A stretch of DNA of 64,000 bases from Physcomitrium patens. Lineage: Eukaryota; Streptophyta; Bryopsida; Funariales; Funariaceae. Each line of letters starts with the position of its first letter. Positions within the stretch are counted from its first letter, which is position 1. Shown here piece by piece: positions 22,401 through 32,925 of this stretch. The notes beneath the pieces are model-generated. The model saw nothing but the letters and a program-made list of their open reading frames with translations. It ran no database searches and was not told the DNA's origin. The stretch spans positions 4,555,085 through 4,619,084 of the forward strand of contig NC_037267.1 in NCBI RefSeq assembly GCF_000002425.4. The letters are read 5' to 3'. The position numbers were made by a program, and so were the translations under genes.

Positions 22401-24720
22401 ACTTCTCAGATTTCTTTATATCAAGATCTACGATGAATTAATGAAGAATTCAAGATAGTTCGGCACTCAGGTGCTACCGCCAATAGTTGCTTCATGGAGA
22501 TCGTGGGCTGTATGGTGCCCAAATCTTTTAGAATATCATATGGTTCTATGTTGTGGTAATTCCCAATGTCCGTTTCTTCTTCCCAATCCTAGACATTGAC
22601 CCATGTAAATTAATTTTTTCTATATTAAAAATTGGTAAAGCTATTCGAATTGAATTTGACGGAGCCTATAAAATTGGTTCCTTCAATGGGTAAGATTGTT
22701 CTCCCAATTGGGTTGATATTGATTCATTGGAATTCATGCCTCTTAGAGGATCTTTCAACGGAAAGGACGTTTCTCGAAACTATATAGAGAATGGAACAGT
22801 TTGACACAAAACCGAAGCCTCCGTAATTGGTACTTCATTAGGGTGCACAACTGATTTTGGTCTTATACTGAGTAAGGGGCCCATGTCAGGACCTAGATTG
22901 AATGGCCCTGTAATTGGATCCAATTGGCTCTTCCCTTCAAGATCACCCAAATGTTGAATTGGTTCTTTTTTCTTTTGGTGACTTCTTGTAAGGACAACTT
23001 GGACTACTTCTAGCCAATGAACTAATGAATCTTGAGGATCTTGATTTATCTCCTTCATTTTTCCTTAGTTTTGGATCTGCTAAATTTGATTATTCAAATT
23101 GAAGAAAGCATTACATTGCTCATAAGTATATACTGACTACTTGTAATTCGTACATACTGGCACATAATTGTCATTGGCTCTGAGATTGGAACATTCACTA
23201 GCATAATGACTAATCTGTCTACAATGGAAACAATAAAGTAGACTTCTTACACCCCCATCCGGCATATTGGGTATTTCCACCAGTTTATACTTACTAGGCT
23301 TGTTCTATGTAGGGTTAGAAAATGATCCTGGTTGTCCCGTTTGTATAGAAGGTATTTGATTCGATGATGCTGGTGGAGCATATTGCTGATACCTCTGTTG
23401 CTCCTTCTCATAGTTCTGAGGGTTTGATGCAGACCTTTGATTAAAATTGGAACTTTGAAAATTATTAAATATTCGATTTTGTCAATTAGATCGATTTCCA
23501 TTCCATCCATATGTATTTTCCATTTGAACTTGATTGACTTTCCACTGAGTTAGTGGAATCATGGTCTAATTACTGAATTATTGTTGTCTTTGTAAATGCC
23601 AACAGTTTTGGGTATGGTGCTTTCTTCTGCAAAATGTACATTGAACACCCGTTTGTCTGGGTAGTGGACATTCCATATCAAAATGACCTTCTTCCTTACA
23701 ATTATTACACCATATATTAGGTCTCGTATTAGAAGGCTTATATTGTTTCTTCTTATCTTTAGCCAAATTCACGGCCAATTCTTCCATTTTCTTTGTTAGA
23801 TTTAATAACAAGGCTTCATTTGGATCTTTAACAGTCATATTTGTGAACAACTTCGGTTATTGATAGGTTGGCAATGTAAAATAAGATGTCATCATTATTG
23901 GCACTATTGCTTGGAGTGGTGTAGCATTAATTGGTTGTTGCATCATAACATTCTTCACATTGGAGGCAGCCATTTGTAGATAATTATCCATCAACACATT
24001 TTCTGATTGTATTTGTTGGCTTCTTGAACTTAGAATCATCGTGGCCCCCACTATTAATAATTTTTCATAATGACATTCTTCTCGTACCTTTGCTTGTGTC
24101 AACGATGCCTCTGTCGTAGTTTGTCGAGCTTTTTTTACAAATATTTTTAATTTTGGTGGATGCAAATCGTTAATTAATATCAACAATATAAATGCATTAG
24201 GCATTTAATTATTTGACCATTTACGAAGTATATCTGCAATCCGGCCATAGTAAGATTCTTCAGATTCTTCCACAAATATCTTGCTATTCTTAAAACTTTC
24301 TCGAAGCCGATCTTCAAATCCAATTGGTCTAAAATGGATTAGGAAGGCATTCCTCAAGGCCTTCCAATTGAGAAATCTATCCACTGGTTGCCGAATATAC
24401 CATTCAAAAGCTGTACCTTTTAAAGTTGCTGGCAACCATCTCAATCAAATATCTTCAATTCTACCATTATTAGCTACGTAGGCTGTCAAGAATTGAGATA
24501 TATGGTGATCGAGATCAAAGCCCGGTCAACCACTAAAAGTAGGTAATGGTGCCACACTTGTAGTTCGATCTCCTATTGCTCCCATTTGTACTGCAATTGG
24601 TACTTCTAGCACTCCCGCGGCCATTGGTGTTATCACTGGTGTCCTTACTATTTGAATCTAAATTTTTCTTCCTTTGTTTTTTTTGGACCCGTAATTCCTT
24701 TTTGTCATTTCTGTAGGATA
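22401..24720 (-). pseudogene. Gag with two zinc knuckles (family C)
   Basis: The capsid region is readable at 24205-24444 (MRWLPATLKGTAFEWYIRQP, then NWKALRNAFLIHFRP), the retrotransposon gag motif. At 23578-23850 two zinc knuckles follow each other: CNNCKEEGHFDMEC (CX2CX4HX4C) and CTFCRRKHHTQNC. The region 22780-23510 has further zinc-knuckle-like and proline-rich fragments. The protein bound genomic RNA and formed the particle. Stops divide it into at least five pieces. Confidence 0.8.
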
Positions 24721-24948
24721 TTTCTTATGCATAATTACTCCTATCTTTCTTTCGTTTGTCGATTAATTCTTTGATAATCCTCCCTTCCGTGATTATCACT
24801 CATAGTCTTTCATTCTTCTTTACAAATCAATATTGCCTTGAATTCAATATATTTGTAACCCTAAAACTAGTTCTTCTCACATTCTCATTCAACATATAAT
24901 TACATCTCCAACACAATCAATTTCTAACATTTCATATTGTTATCATTT

Positions 24949-24966
24949 CCTTGGTAGTGGCACCAA
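24949..24966 (-). other. Primer-binding site of family C
   Basis: On the minus strand, directly inside the 5' LTR after a few bases, stands TGGTGCCACTACCAAGGA. It matches the aspartate-tRNA-type site used by Athila/Tat elements at most positions. Most of the differences are C-to-T or G-to-A. Confidence 0.6.
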
Positions 24967-24968
24967 AA

Positions 24969-25494
24969 TATTGTTCTCATTGCGTTCAAGTTTCAGTAGA
25001 CCAAAGCAATTGAACTAATAGAGGTGGATTCGAATATGGAGAAAGACTAGTTATATGAATTGGATCTGTTAGTATCACAATTCACTGTACTCTGGCTATC
25101 TGAAATCCATTATCAAACTACAAAACACCGAGGCTTACTACTTCCGTCTTAATTCAACTCATAATCCATTCTATGATTATCAATTCAACAGTACTTCTTT
25201 CAATCACAATTCTTCATAAGCAAATAATAAAGAAAACAAAGAGGTAGCACCAAGCCTACCTCGGCTTATGACTCTCAGTCTAGCTCTCGGCTTATCTTTC
25301 CTCAACCTATTTATCCTACCAAAAGATGATGCGTTGGCCAACGGATTCCAAAGGTTATGACCCTTTGAATTCTTAACCATTTATTCCACTAACAACCTAC
25401 TATTAGCAACTAAACTGCCTAACCATCAGTTTAATTCTCAAGGTTGTCAATAACTAGTAGTAACTTATCACAAAGTTTATTTACCTATTCTACA
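24969..25494 (-). repeat. 5' LTR of family C
   Basis: This 526-bp repeat starts TATTGTTCTC on the plus strand (expected TG decayed to TA) and ends TACA at 25494. It is followed by AGAAG (25495-25499), the right target-site copy. Confidence 0.9.
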
Positions 25495-25994
25495 AGAAGC
25501 TACATGTTTTCATCAACAAAGAAGAATTTTCTTGAATCTAGAGTTTTTTCACCTTTGAGCAATAAAATCAATATTGACTATTGATTCAAGTTTTTTCAAG
25601 TAAGTTTGATCAAGTATGTCCTTTGATTCTCTTGTTCATTATATTAAGAATAATTCTTCTCTATCTCATGATACTTTTAAGTTTGAGTTCAAGAATAATC
25701 TATTCTATTTTAAGGGATGATTATACATTTCAAAAGATGAAGCACAATTACATATTCTTAAAAATCATCATGACTTTCAAGCAATCAAATATTTTGGATA
25801 CAACAAGACTTTGGAGCTAATATCTAGAGATTTTTAAAGGCCTCAAATTTGGAAGGTAGTTAAAGACTTTATATAATTATGTGAAAATTATTCAAGATCC
25901 AAAATTCCTTTTCATTGTTAATATGGACTTCTTCAACTATTATCTATTTTGAAACAATCATGGTCTTTTGTTTCTATGGATTTTATCAAAGTAT
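25495..25994 (+). pseudogene. Integrase zinc-domain part (A3)
   Basis: This stretch follows A4 from 43600 to about 44095, with decayed FVKSCDVCSRSKTP-like sequence near 25880 and a proline-poor relic of the next motif. A plus-strand frame at 25581-25820 is out of the true frame. Confidence 0.7.
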
Positions 25995-27594
25995 TGTGAT
26001 GTAACATGACCAATGAATGAAGTAAAGAAGAAAATATTATATAAAAGAAGATTTTATTTTAAAATATCCTAGCAAATTATCTTAGAAATATAAAAATAAT
26101 AAAGATAATAAAACTAAGAATTATTAATATTACTTTTTTATAAAATTGACTTCTATTTATCTTGTAGGACTATAAATAAGGCAAAATAAAGTAGATTGGA
26201 AAATAAAATGATATAAGCATGTATAGGAGGGATTTAAAAGTAGATTTTAGTAAAATTTACTGAAAGAAGCCAAGAATTAATAATTAGAAAGGACTAATTG
26301 ACAGCTTGGATTGAAATTAGATCTTGAAGTACAAAACCACACACTTATGGTGACTTTGAGATTCTTTTGTAGATCAAAGAAAGGAATTTGAGAGAAAAAT
26401 TGAGAAAGAAATTTTTAGGCATTGATTTTATAACATTTGAATCAATATTAAGATTTTAAAGGATTTTCAAAGTTAGTTATGTTTTTAGAAATAAAAAATA
26501 CTTACAAATTTGAGGATTTCTTAAATTTTTTAGTGTAAATATGAACGAAATTTGAGCAATGTGTTGATGTATTGGTTATAAATAAGTATGTGAATTTTGA
26601 CATCAACCAAATGATTATATTGAAGTATATGAGAATTTTTGTAGGTTGAGGTCTCAAAAATTGGAATTTTAGGATTGTTGAGTGTTTTTAAGAACTTCAA
26701 AAATTTTTCATTTGGATTAAAAAGATTTTTTTTGTACAAATGTCATTTTTAATTTCTAATGTTAAGGTGAAATTTGAGAGCAATTCAATAATTCAAAAAA
26801 GAGATATTGGTATTGGAAGTTTAGCATTTAAGTTGGAATAGGATACCAACTTATTTCCAATTGGATTATCTTATATTTCTCTCAAATGGTAAGTATGATC
26901 AATTATATCTTTCTTGTACTTGTTTTTAACTAAGATATTAAAAAGTGTGTAAATTTTGAATTAATATCAATGGTTTGATTATTAATTTTTGAGGTTCTAT
27001 TTTTTATAGGATTTATTAAGAGTTTTTTTAAGTTCTAGGATATGGTTTAGAACTTGACTAAGGTTTGATTTGGATTTGTCTAAAATTTAAGATTTTATCA
27101 AGATTTTATTAGGATTTGATCTAGAATTTGATTAAGATTTAATTAAAATTTTATTAAAAAAATTGACTTAAGATTTAATTAAGATTTAAGTAGGATTTTA
27201 ATTAAATTTTTATCTAAAATTTGATTAAGATTTAATCAAATTTTAATTAGGATTTTCATTAGGATTATATTAAAATTTTTATTTATAATATTTTAAAAAT
27301 ATTTTTTTTAATTTCTTTAAAAAAATTATTACTATTTCTTTAAAGGTTTATTTTATATTTCTTTAAGATTACTTATTAATTTTCTTTGAAATTTAAATCA
27401 TGCTTTTTTATGTTTTTTTTATCACTTCTTTCAAATTTATTTCGATAGATTAAAGTTTGATTGGATTTATTATAGATTACTTAAATTTTATTTAAGATTC
27501 TATTAGACTTGGTAGAATTATTATTTCATTTTTACTTATCTTCCACAACTAGGTGCCAGATGCATTCTCAAGTAAGAACACATGTAATATGACA
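25995..27594. repeat. LTR-like insertion F in A3 integrase
   Basis: Family A homology stops near 25990 and resumes near 27595. The 1600 bases between begin TGTGATG and end TATGACA, as a solo LTR would, with no recognised protein. The centre (27040-27290) is built of diverged short units like GATTTAATTAAGATTTAA. A clear target duplication was not found, so the ends are uncertain. Confidence 0.5.
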
Positions 27595-28510
27595 ATTGAT
27601 CTTTTAGTCTTAGATTTGTTTGATTCTATATTTGTGATAGTAGATTATTTTACTAAGATGGCATATTTTGTACTATATATAATATTTGTTATAGGTGAGA
27701 AATAGCTAAGCTTTTTCTTAATAACATCTATTATTATCATGGATTTTCTAAAATATTATATCAAATATGGAGATTTAATTTGTATTAAGATTTTAAAGAA
27801 ACCTTTTTAAGATTTTAAAGGTGGATATAAAACTTTCTTTGGCTTCTCATCCTCAAACTAATAGGCAAATGGAAAAAATGAATCAAATTTTGAAATACTA
27901 TTTGAGGTATACCATCAATTATTATTAAGATTATTGCATAATTTTTTTTTCCATTGAAAGAGTTTGTATATAATAATTTGATACATTCTTCTATTCAATA
28001 AATACCTTTCTTTGCCAATTATAGTTATCATCTATAACTTAATACTTTTAACTTTTTAAAAGTTAATAATCCTATGACAAAAGATTTGGCAAATTGTTTA
28101 TCAAAGCTACATACATCAATGAAGGCATAATTAAATGGAATTGTAGAATGACAAAAGATCAATGCAAATGCCTATTGCAAGAAAAAATTACAATTTAATG
28201 TGAATAATAAGGTATAATTACTAAGTCGCAATATCAAAACTACTTATTCTTGTGACAAGTTGAATTGTCATAGGCTTGGAGCTATTCCTATTTGTAAATA
28301 AGTCAATCTTATTATTTATCAATTATACCTACCATAGTCTATGAAGATCCATCTTGTATTCTATATATCACTTCTTGAGCCATATAAAACAATAAATATC
28401 TTAGTAAGAAGAATAATACCTCTTCTTCCTATAGAAATGGATAATAATCAAGAATTCAAGTATGATAAGTCTTATATTCAAGGTCATGCCAAAATAGATT
28501 GAAATGATAT
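27595..28510 (+). pseudogene. Integrase core, tail and start of chromodomain (A3)
   Basis: This is collinear with A4 44105-44990. Core pieces such as IFVIVDYFTKMAYFV-like and the catalytic-Glu helix (QTNRQMEKMN) are readable with stops. The tail resembles KIHLVFYISLLEPYKT. Similarity fades inside the chromodomain at about 28500. Confidence 0.75.
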
Positions 28511-28993
28511 AATATTATATAATTTTTAAGGAATTATTTAATCTTTTTGAGTGATATAAGAGTGTCTTTATTTCTTAGTTCTTCAAGATTTATGTCTTTG
28601 ACAAATTAATTTCTGAGGATATATTTTATTTAAAAACATTGTATTTTCCAAATGTATGAATATAATGCAGTGGAATTTCAACTTTTCAAGATTTTACACA
28701 AAGAAAAGTTATTTCTTGAGTCAAACAAGTCAATTCAAAGCTAGTAATAGGATTTTGTTTTGTTTTTTGTTTTTTTTGCAAAGTTTTGAATTTTATGTAA
28801 GAAAGGATATAATTACCATAGTTTTGTAAGACCAGCTATTTTGTAACAGATTTAATGTAATCAAAAAAAGAAATTCTATAAAACTAGGAATTTAGTACAA
28901 AATACAATGTATTATTTTAAGATACATAAGAGAACCCATCAAGTTTCACTATCTTATACAGTAGCTTATGAAGATAAGTTCTTTAAAATTTGA
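28511..28993. other. Unassigned AT-rich sequence
   Basis: No protein or repeat was recognised on either strand. It separates the truncated A3 from a minisatellite. Confidence 0.6.
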
Positions 28994-29225
28994 GGCTTCT
29001 ATAACCTTGCTCTAAGGAAGTATAAATCTTATATCTAAGGCCATCCTAAAACCTTGTATCCAAAGAACTCTAAACCTTGTATCTAACATGTCTATAATCT
29101 TATACTTGAGGCCTCCATAATCTTACACTAAAAGCTTCAATAACCTTGTGTCTAAGGCCTCTAAAATCTTGTACTTAAGGTCTCTAAAAATTTGCATCTA
29201 AGGCCTCCAAAACCTTGCACTCAAG
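28994..29225 (+). repeat. Minisatellite of 23-bp units
   Basis: About ten diverged tandem copies of a unit like GCCTCTAAAATCTTGTACTT plus AAG occur here. Units vary at several positions, usually by transitions, and the period stays at 22-24 bases. No spacer-repeat alternation is present. Confidence 0.85.
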
Positions 29226-29430
29226 GTTTTTCACCTCTCCTTATACTAATTCTACATGATAAAATTTGAACCAACACATCAAGTTTTAGGATTGATGATG
29301 GTAAACCTCGTAATGTAAACTATAAAATTTAAAATATATAAGAATAAATAAAATTTAAATCATATACAAATATTTTATTCATATGTTTTTTTTACAAGAA
29401 CTATAATCTATTTACTTTCTTGCATATTTT

Positions 29431-30292
29431 TTCTTGAATTACCTAAGACTAGACAAGATCAAAGAACTTGTCTTGTCTATTATATTTTTGAATCACCTCC
29501 TTTTTTCTTCTTCTATAGCAAATTTTTCTTATTCAAATGCCATCTTATTTTTTTCTAATTTCTTCTTCATTTTTATTTATTTTTGTAAAAAAGCTTCAAT
29601 TCTTTTATTTTATTACTTTAATAGAGCCAAATACTCTATCATTATAATGGTTTTTTATTATGATGATTTTGCAAACATATTTGCCATCATATGGTGCCCT
29701 TTTAAAGATTTCACTTCAAACTCTGAAACTTATATTAAGTGACATTTTTTTTGGGAGTGATAATTGTGGTGTTGCAAAGCAGTGGATGTCATACAAAAAG
29801 AGACGCTGGTAAAATAGATGGAAACACAGGAGAAATAGAGGAGAACAAGAAATTATACTCCTCCTTGCACACCTCCTTTAATTCATAAAATTCATCTTAT
29901 GGTAAAGCCTCCTAAGTATCTTTAGATAGCAATTCCTTAGAAAACAAATTTAAATTGAGGAATGAAATTGATAAATTGGTCACTAATATTGTATCCATTG
30001 ACTAGTCATATGTGGCTATAAATTTTGCTTTAAGAGTACGTAGTCAATCTAACATGTTTTCTATAGAAAGATTGAATTTATCTTTTCATACCTTATTTAT
30101 TTGAATAGCCAATTGCACCAAAGCTCTAGTCATGCTCATCTGCTTCCTACATACCTTTGTCTTACTCAAACCTTACAATTTTTTGAAACTTTTTAGATCT
30201 TCCAACTAATTTACAATCATATCATAATCATTTATACCAAAATATCCTCCTTTTCTACTATCTACAAGACTTGGGACTTTCTTTGGAGGCAT
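29431..30292 (-). pseudogene. Degenerate ORF, possible MADF/Myb-SANT-like protein with coiled-coil tail
   Basis: The minus strand begins MPPKKVPSLVDSRKGGYFGI at 30292 and keeps one frame for about 150 codons, including MTRALVQLAIQINKV and LRTLKAKFIATYD. After a probable frameshift near 29750 it runs on in a Lys/Glu-rich helix (IKMKKKLEKNKMAF, KFAIEEEKRR). Every stop read in the two halves (TAA, TAG, TGA) can come from CAA, CAG or CGA by C-to-T. The N-terminal pattern recalls DNA-binding proteins that accompany some DNA transposons, but that is a weak inference. The product is unknown. A plus-strand frame at 29434-29742 is only its antisense. Confidence 0.4.
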
Positions 30293-30720
30293 AATGAATA
30301 GTACAAAAGAGTGAAAAAGATGGACATAGAATGTTAAATTGACATATTAGGTCAACTTGATATCACTTGATATGTCACCAAAATATGAAGTGATACTTTA
30401 AAAGCTTGAAGATGGTAATGAATTTTGAACAGTGATATTTTGAGTGATCCTAGAAATATCATTGTTGAATCTTGTGATATTTGGTTTTTCAAGAACTCAA
30501 AGTGTAAATCCCCTTATATAATGTAAAAAGTGTAAGGAGTTCACAAGAGACATCTCACAAAAAAACATAAGACTAATTTGAGCTCACATGAACTATTCCC
30601 ATGAACTAACACACAAAATCTGCCTTAAGTTCTTCTAGTAAATAGTTCCTATCAAATCTACACACACAGATATATATATATATATATATATTCATATGCA
30701 TCTACAGTCTATAATATTGT
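30293..30720. other. AT-rich boundary before the host island
   Basis: No gene was recognised. An AT microsatellite lies at 30669-30691. At about 30720 base composition changes visibly to the GC-richer host island. Confidence 0.6.
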
Positions 30721-32267
30721 CATGAAAGTATTTCTAAGCCTAAAGAGAGAAAGTAAAAGAGAGGTGCCTACTTCCCTACCTATTCCCTCCCCCAGACCTT
30801 TCTACCTGCAGGTCTGCTTACTGCCGCGCTTTGAAGGCAACATCACATGCCACGGACTCAACCCCGCCAAGTGCCCGATGTGCATCACCCTGTTAGTTGG
30901 CACCCGCACCGGTTCCCGCTTCGCCTGTTTTTCTTTTGAATTCGTAGATCCGACGAGAGGCAGTAACGTGTAGGAGGTGATGAAGTGGAGCAGTTCGGTG
31001 GCAGAATTTCATGATGGTTGAAGATTAGGTTTCCTGTAGCAGCGAAGACGACGATCGAGTCGCTTTGTCGGAGCGTGGGAGATCAATGACGGTCAGTACG
31101 GTCTTGATTTCAAGACGTTGAGCTTGAATACTTTGCAGATTGACGCAGTCGTGCATGTGGGACGTGATTTCGGCATTTCTGTGCAGTGCGAAGTGTCGTT
31201 TTCCCGAGGGGTGTAGAGTATTCTACTCTTCTCTTTCTGTCAATTATGACTGCTGATCCAGGTGTGGAGTGTTTGGGATGTGAGTGTGACGGAGGGAAAT
31301 GCCTTTGAAGTGGTGGTGTTCGAGGAGAATTCAGTAGGCGAGAGTAGGCATGGATCGTAGCTCTGGACGATGAGGACGTGGCTGGTAGTGCACGCGGATT
31401 GGTGCTGTGTTTGACATTATGGTGTTGGTAGAAGTTGGAAAGGTACGCATTCGTTTTGAGATCTGGTTGTGAGAGTTACTTGGTTATAGCTTTTGTTATT
31501 TTTGTGTGGCGTTAGAAGTGACAATTGATCAAGCTTCGCGGCGTTTTGCGACGTGCAGATCAGATCGCCATTTGTGCTTACTGTTGGTGACATTCAGTGT
31601 CTTCATGCAATTGCGGTCTGACTTGCTTCGGCGGCTACTCAAAGCCCATCAGATGCTTGGAATTGACGAAAGATTTCTTTATAAATCTTTCGTTGTGCAT
31701 CCCATTCAATTTTCCATTGTACGAATCGAGAACTTCAAGTACAAATCGAGCACTTCTGTGTAGTCCAGAGTTCTGTAATTTTGGATAGAGTTGTAATTGG
31801 TCTGCAATTAACAAGGGACTACGAATCTGTCTATCACATTGGTACTCATTCCTTTGAAAAGTTCTAGTCCACGTTAGAACGAAAATGGGACATCGAACAT
31901 GCTCGACGCTGGAAGCTGATAAAGCGGAGTCAATTAAAATTAACTCTTATATAATGTCGCTCCCGCGGGAAATAAGTCCTTTTAGTAGGTAATTCGATTC
32001 ACTTGACGATCCTTCCGCATTATCTGACTTCATTCCTTATCGGTATTAACATCTTTATCTCTAAGATGCTCTCGTCATGACGTATGCTAGACATGGCCAA
32101 CTGTGACTTGTATTTCATAGTCCAATTCCTACAAGTAGTTCTCCTTTGCTTTTCTTCAGTTGAGGTCGTTAGTACTCGCAAGAGATTCTAATCTGACATA
32201 GAAAAGAATCATAATTCTCTTCATGTCGAAATCAAGTCTGATCATGTAGTCTCTACTCCTTTTGCAG
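30721..32267. other. GC-richer sequence upstream of the channel gene, unassigned
   Basis: This segment has CpG-containing, unbiased sequence unlike the transposons around it. Short frames at 30722-30973 and 31506-31763 match nothing I recognise. Because it lies 5' of the channel gene, it may hold its promoter, 5' exons or untranslated leader. A good acceptor (TTTTGCAG) ends it at 32267. Confidence 0.5.
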
Positions 32268-32453
32268 TAAGACATTGAATGCCAGTATCTTAGAGGACAA
32301 ATTCAGTTCTCCCATCTCACAGTCTTGGAACATGAAACGTCGTGCTGAAGCTGTTGAAGATTCTGGAATCCCTTATGTCTGCACTGGATACAAACGGTCC
32401 AATCGACTAAGGAAGCAGAGACTCTCCTCTTTGTCATCTCAAAAAATTCTCAG
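32268..32453 (+). CDS. Possible N-terminal exon of the channel gene
   Basis: Between an acceptor (CTTTTGCAG) and a donor (CAG then GTCTGT), one frame is open for 62 codons. It includes EDKFSSPISQSWNMKRRAEA and VEDSGIPYVCTGYKRSNRLR. The basic, Ser-rich character suits the cytosolic N-terminus that precedes the first membrane helix of plant CNGCs, but I see no conserved motif. It would need to join S1-S4 exons that I could not find. Confidence 0.3.
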
Positions 32454-32925
32454 GTCTGTTTTAAAGTGCGAACAAACTATGAACGATTAAATTCTTCCTG
32501 CTTAATCACATCCAATTTCTTAATGGAACGTCATTACATCGTTATCATGAAATAATTGAATGAATGAAACTCTAGATCGACTGACGAACTTACTTCAGTC
32601 ACATTTCTTAAGTTATATAACCTTTATCTTTAATAAACTCGGCAATCTGCTCGATGCTTACTTATAACATTTCCTGTTCTTCAAGAACAAATTCGACCCT
32701 TTACGCTGACATATCTGAGGGCAGCGACATTTGCAGAGGCACTACTTGATGCAAAATCTTTAGTTGGCTAAGTGAACAAACATTATAATACCGCCCTGGT
32801 TCACAAAATATTTTCATATCTGAAGTGATGTTCCGCTCTACATTTTATTTCTATATCTCCTGATGCAGTAACATGGTCTCCTCTTGATTCACTACTCTGG
32901 TTAAAATTTCCCGCAATGTGATCAG

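Larger units (their letters stand above)
17689..25494 (-). mobile_element. Family C Tat/Athila-like gypsy element (complete, dead)
   Basis: Two LTRs (17689-18293 and 24969-25494) flank an internal region whose minus strand reads gag, protease, RT, RNase H, integrase and an extra 3' ORF. There is no chromodomain. The RT metal box is ELFLDDFYTF and the protease motif is DGGSG, both typical of the Tat/Athila branch. The primer-binding site resembles the aspartate-tRNA type of that branch. The copy is 7806 bp and better preserved than its host A3, but every gene has stops. Confidence 0.85.
16378..28510 (+). mobile_element. Family A gypsy element, copy A3, split by later insertions
   Basis: Collinear A4-like sequence is present in three blocks: RT to RNase H (16378-17688), the integrase zinc region (25495-25994) and integrase core to chromodomain (27595-28510). 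The gaps are the complete family C element (17689-25494) and an LTR-like insertion (25995-27594). Neither LTR of A3 is visible. The left end is cut by a reverse A LTR tip, and the right end stops within the chromodomain. Confidence 0.8.

Noticed and set aside
28994-29225. CRISPR-like regular repeats
   Set aside because: Units are directly tandem with no spacers, in a eukaryotic genome. It is a minisatellite.
29434-29742. Plus-strand open frame of 102 codons
   Set aside because: It is the antisense of the Lys/Glu-rich part of the decayed minus-strand ORF. The Phe/Ser/Leu-rich product is what antisense reading gives.
30722-30973. Possible Cys-containing protein (CPMC motif) at the left of the host island
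   Set aside because: A single CX2C, no partner motif, no recognisable family and no splice context. Left as unassigned.
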